Below are positions 13,163-13,228 of a DNA stretch of 13,228 bases, one piece after another. Both the position numbers and the translations under genes were made by a program. This stretch comes from SSS58A sp041648155. GTDB taxonomy: Bacteria; Krumholzibacteriota; Krumholzibacteriia; Krumholzibacteriales; Krumholzibacteriaceae. The notes under the pieces are model-generated. The model had not been told where the DNA came from and ran no database searches. It saw only the letters and a program-made list of their open reading frames with translations. The stretch spans positions 1 through 13,228 of the forward strand of contig JBAZPL010000063.1 in assembly GCA_041648155.1 (NCBI GenBank). The letters run 5' to 3'. Numbering within the stretch: the first letter of the stretch is position 1; every line of letters starts with the position of its first letter.

Positions 13163-13228
13163 ATGAGACCATGCGGATCTCCTCGGACATTGGAACGGCG
13201 GCGGCATAAGGCGGCAGCGTTGCTGCGC
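13163..13228 (+). CDS. N-terminus of a helix-turn-helix IS630-type transposase, cut by window edge
   Basis: The first 22 codons read MRPCGSPRTLERRRHK followed by AAALLR and run off the right edge. The pattern RPxGSPxxLExRRxxAxxLL is the usual opening of the winged helix-turn-helix part of IS630-family transposases, just before the first DNA-binding helices. A strong GGAAGGAGG precedes the ATG by 8 nt. It opposes the integrase gene. The call rests on this short N-terminal pattern only, since the catalytic DDE residues are outside the window. Confidence 0.5.
   Translation, partial: MRPCGSPRTLERRRHKAAALLR

Larger units (their letters stand above)
13118..13228 (+). mobile_element. left end of an IS630-like insertion sequence (continues past window)
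   Basis: Inferred from a transposase N-terminus starting at 13163 and loss of integrase similarity beyond about 13119. A TA at 13118-13119 fits the TA target preference of IS630/Tc1 elements. The inverted repeat and target duplication cannot be checked because the other end is outside the window, so the exact border is uncertain. Confidence 0.35.

Overview
The window looks like chromosomal DNA from a GC-rich, poorly sampled bacterium of the FCB (Fibrobacterota-Chlorobiota-Bacteroidota) superphylum or a neighbouring candidate phylum. Three features point that way together: a PorV/PorQ-type outer-membrane protein, the 'alternative GlmU' architecture known mainly from Bacteroidota, and a 31-residue AURKAIP1/COX24-type ribosomal protein beginning MPSGKKRKR. 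None fixes the phylum. This placement is inference from gene content.

All recognised genes from 1 to 11965 are on the minus strand, so the text order below follows transcription from right to left. At 10565-11965 and 9731-10537 lie an alternative GlmU-like sugar nucleotidyltransferase/acyltransferase and a methyltetrahydrofolate methyltransferase-family protein, probably co-transcribed. A 559-bp gap (9172-9730) follows. It contains no convincing protein gene but much structure: a 101-nt rod-shaped inverted repeat with an extended -10 promoter at its base, a perfect 12-bp inverted repeat, a sigma-54-like element, and a sigma-70 promoter for HU overlapped by a perfect 16-bp palindrome.

Next come HU (8896-9171), the tiny COX24-type gene (8687-8782), a PilZ protein (8296-8649), a soluble REC-GAF-PAS histidine kinase (6146-8260), its NtrC-type response regulator (4786-6153, overlapping the kinase by 8 nt) and a second sigma-54 activator with a receiver-like domain that lacks the phosphoacceptor (3295-4770). 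Spacing suggests that PilZ, the kinase and the two activators form one signalling operon linking cyclic di-GMP and sigma-54-dependent transcription. A good sigma-70 promoter (3251-3279) then starts a second operon: a PorV/PorQ-like protein (2112-3164) and two tandem ADP-glucose pyrophosphorylase paralogues. The first paralogue (848-2062) has lost residues needed for catalysis. The second (1-845, cut by the window edge) looks active. This suggests a catalytic/regulatory subunit pair for glycogen synthesis.

The right end is an accessory boundary. Divergent tRNA-Ala(GGC) and tRNA-Leu(CAA) genes, each with its own promoter, are followed by a tyrosine recombinase that reads towards tRNA-Leu, as expected for an integrated element. 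The recombinase appears to be interrupted at about 13118 by the left end of an IS630-like insertion sequence. The first 22 codons of its transposase run off the right edge, behind a hairpin that buries the ribosome-binding site. No rRNA or CRISPR array was seen.
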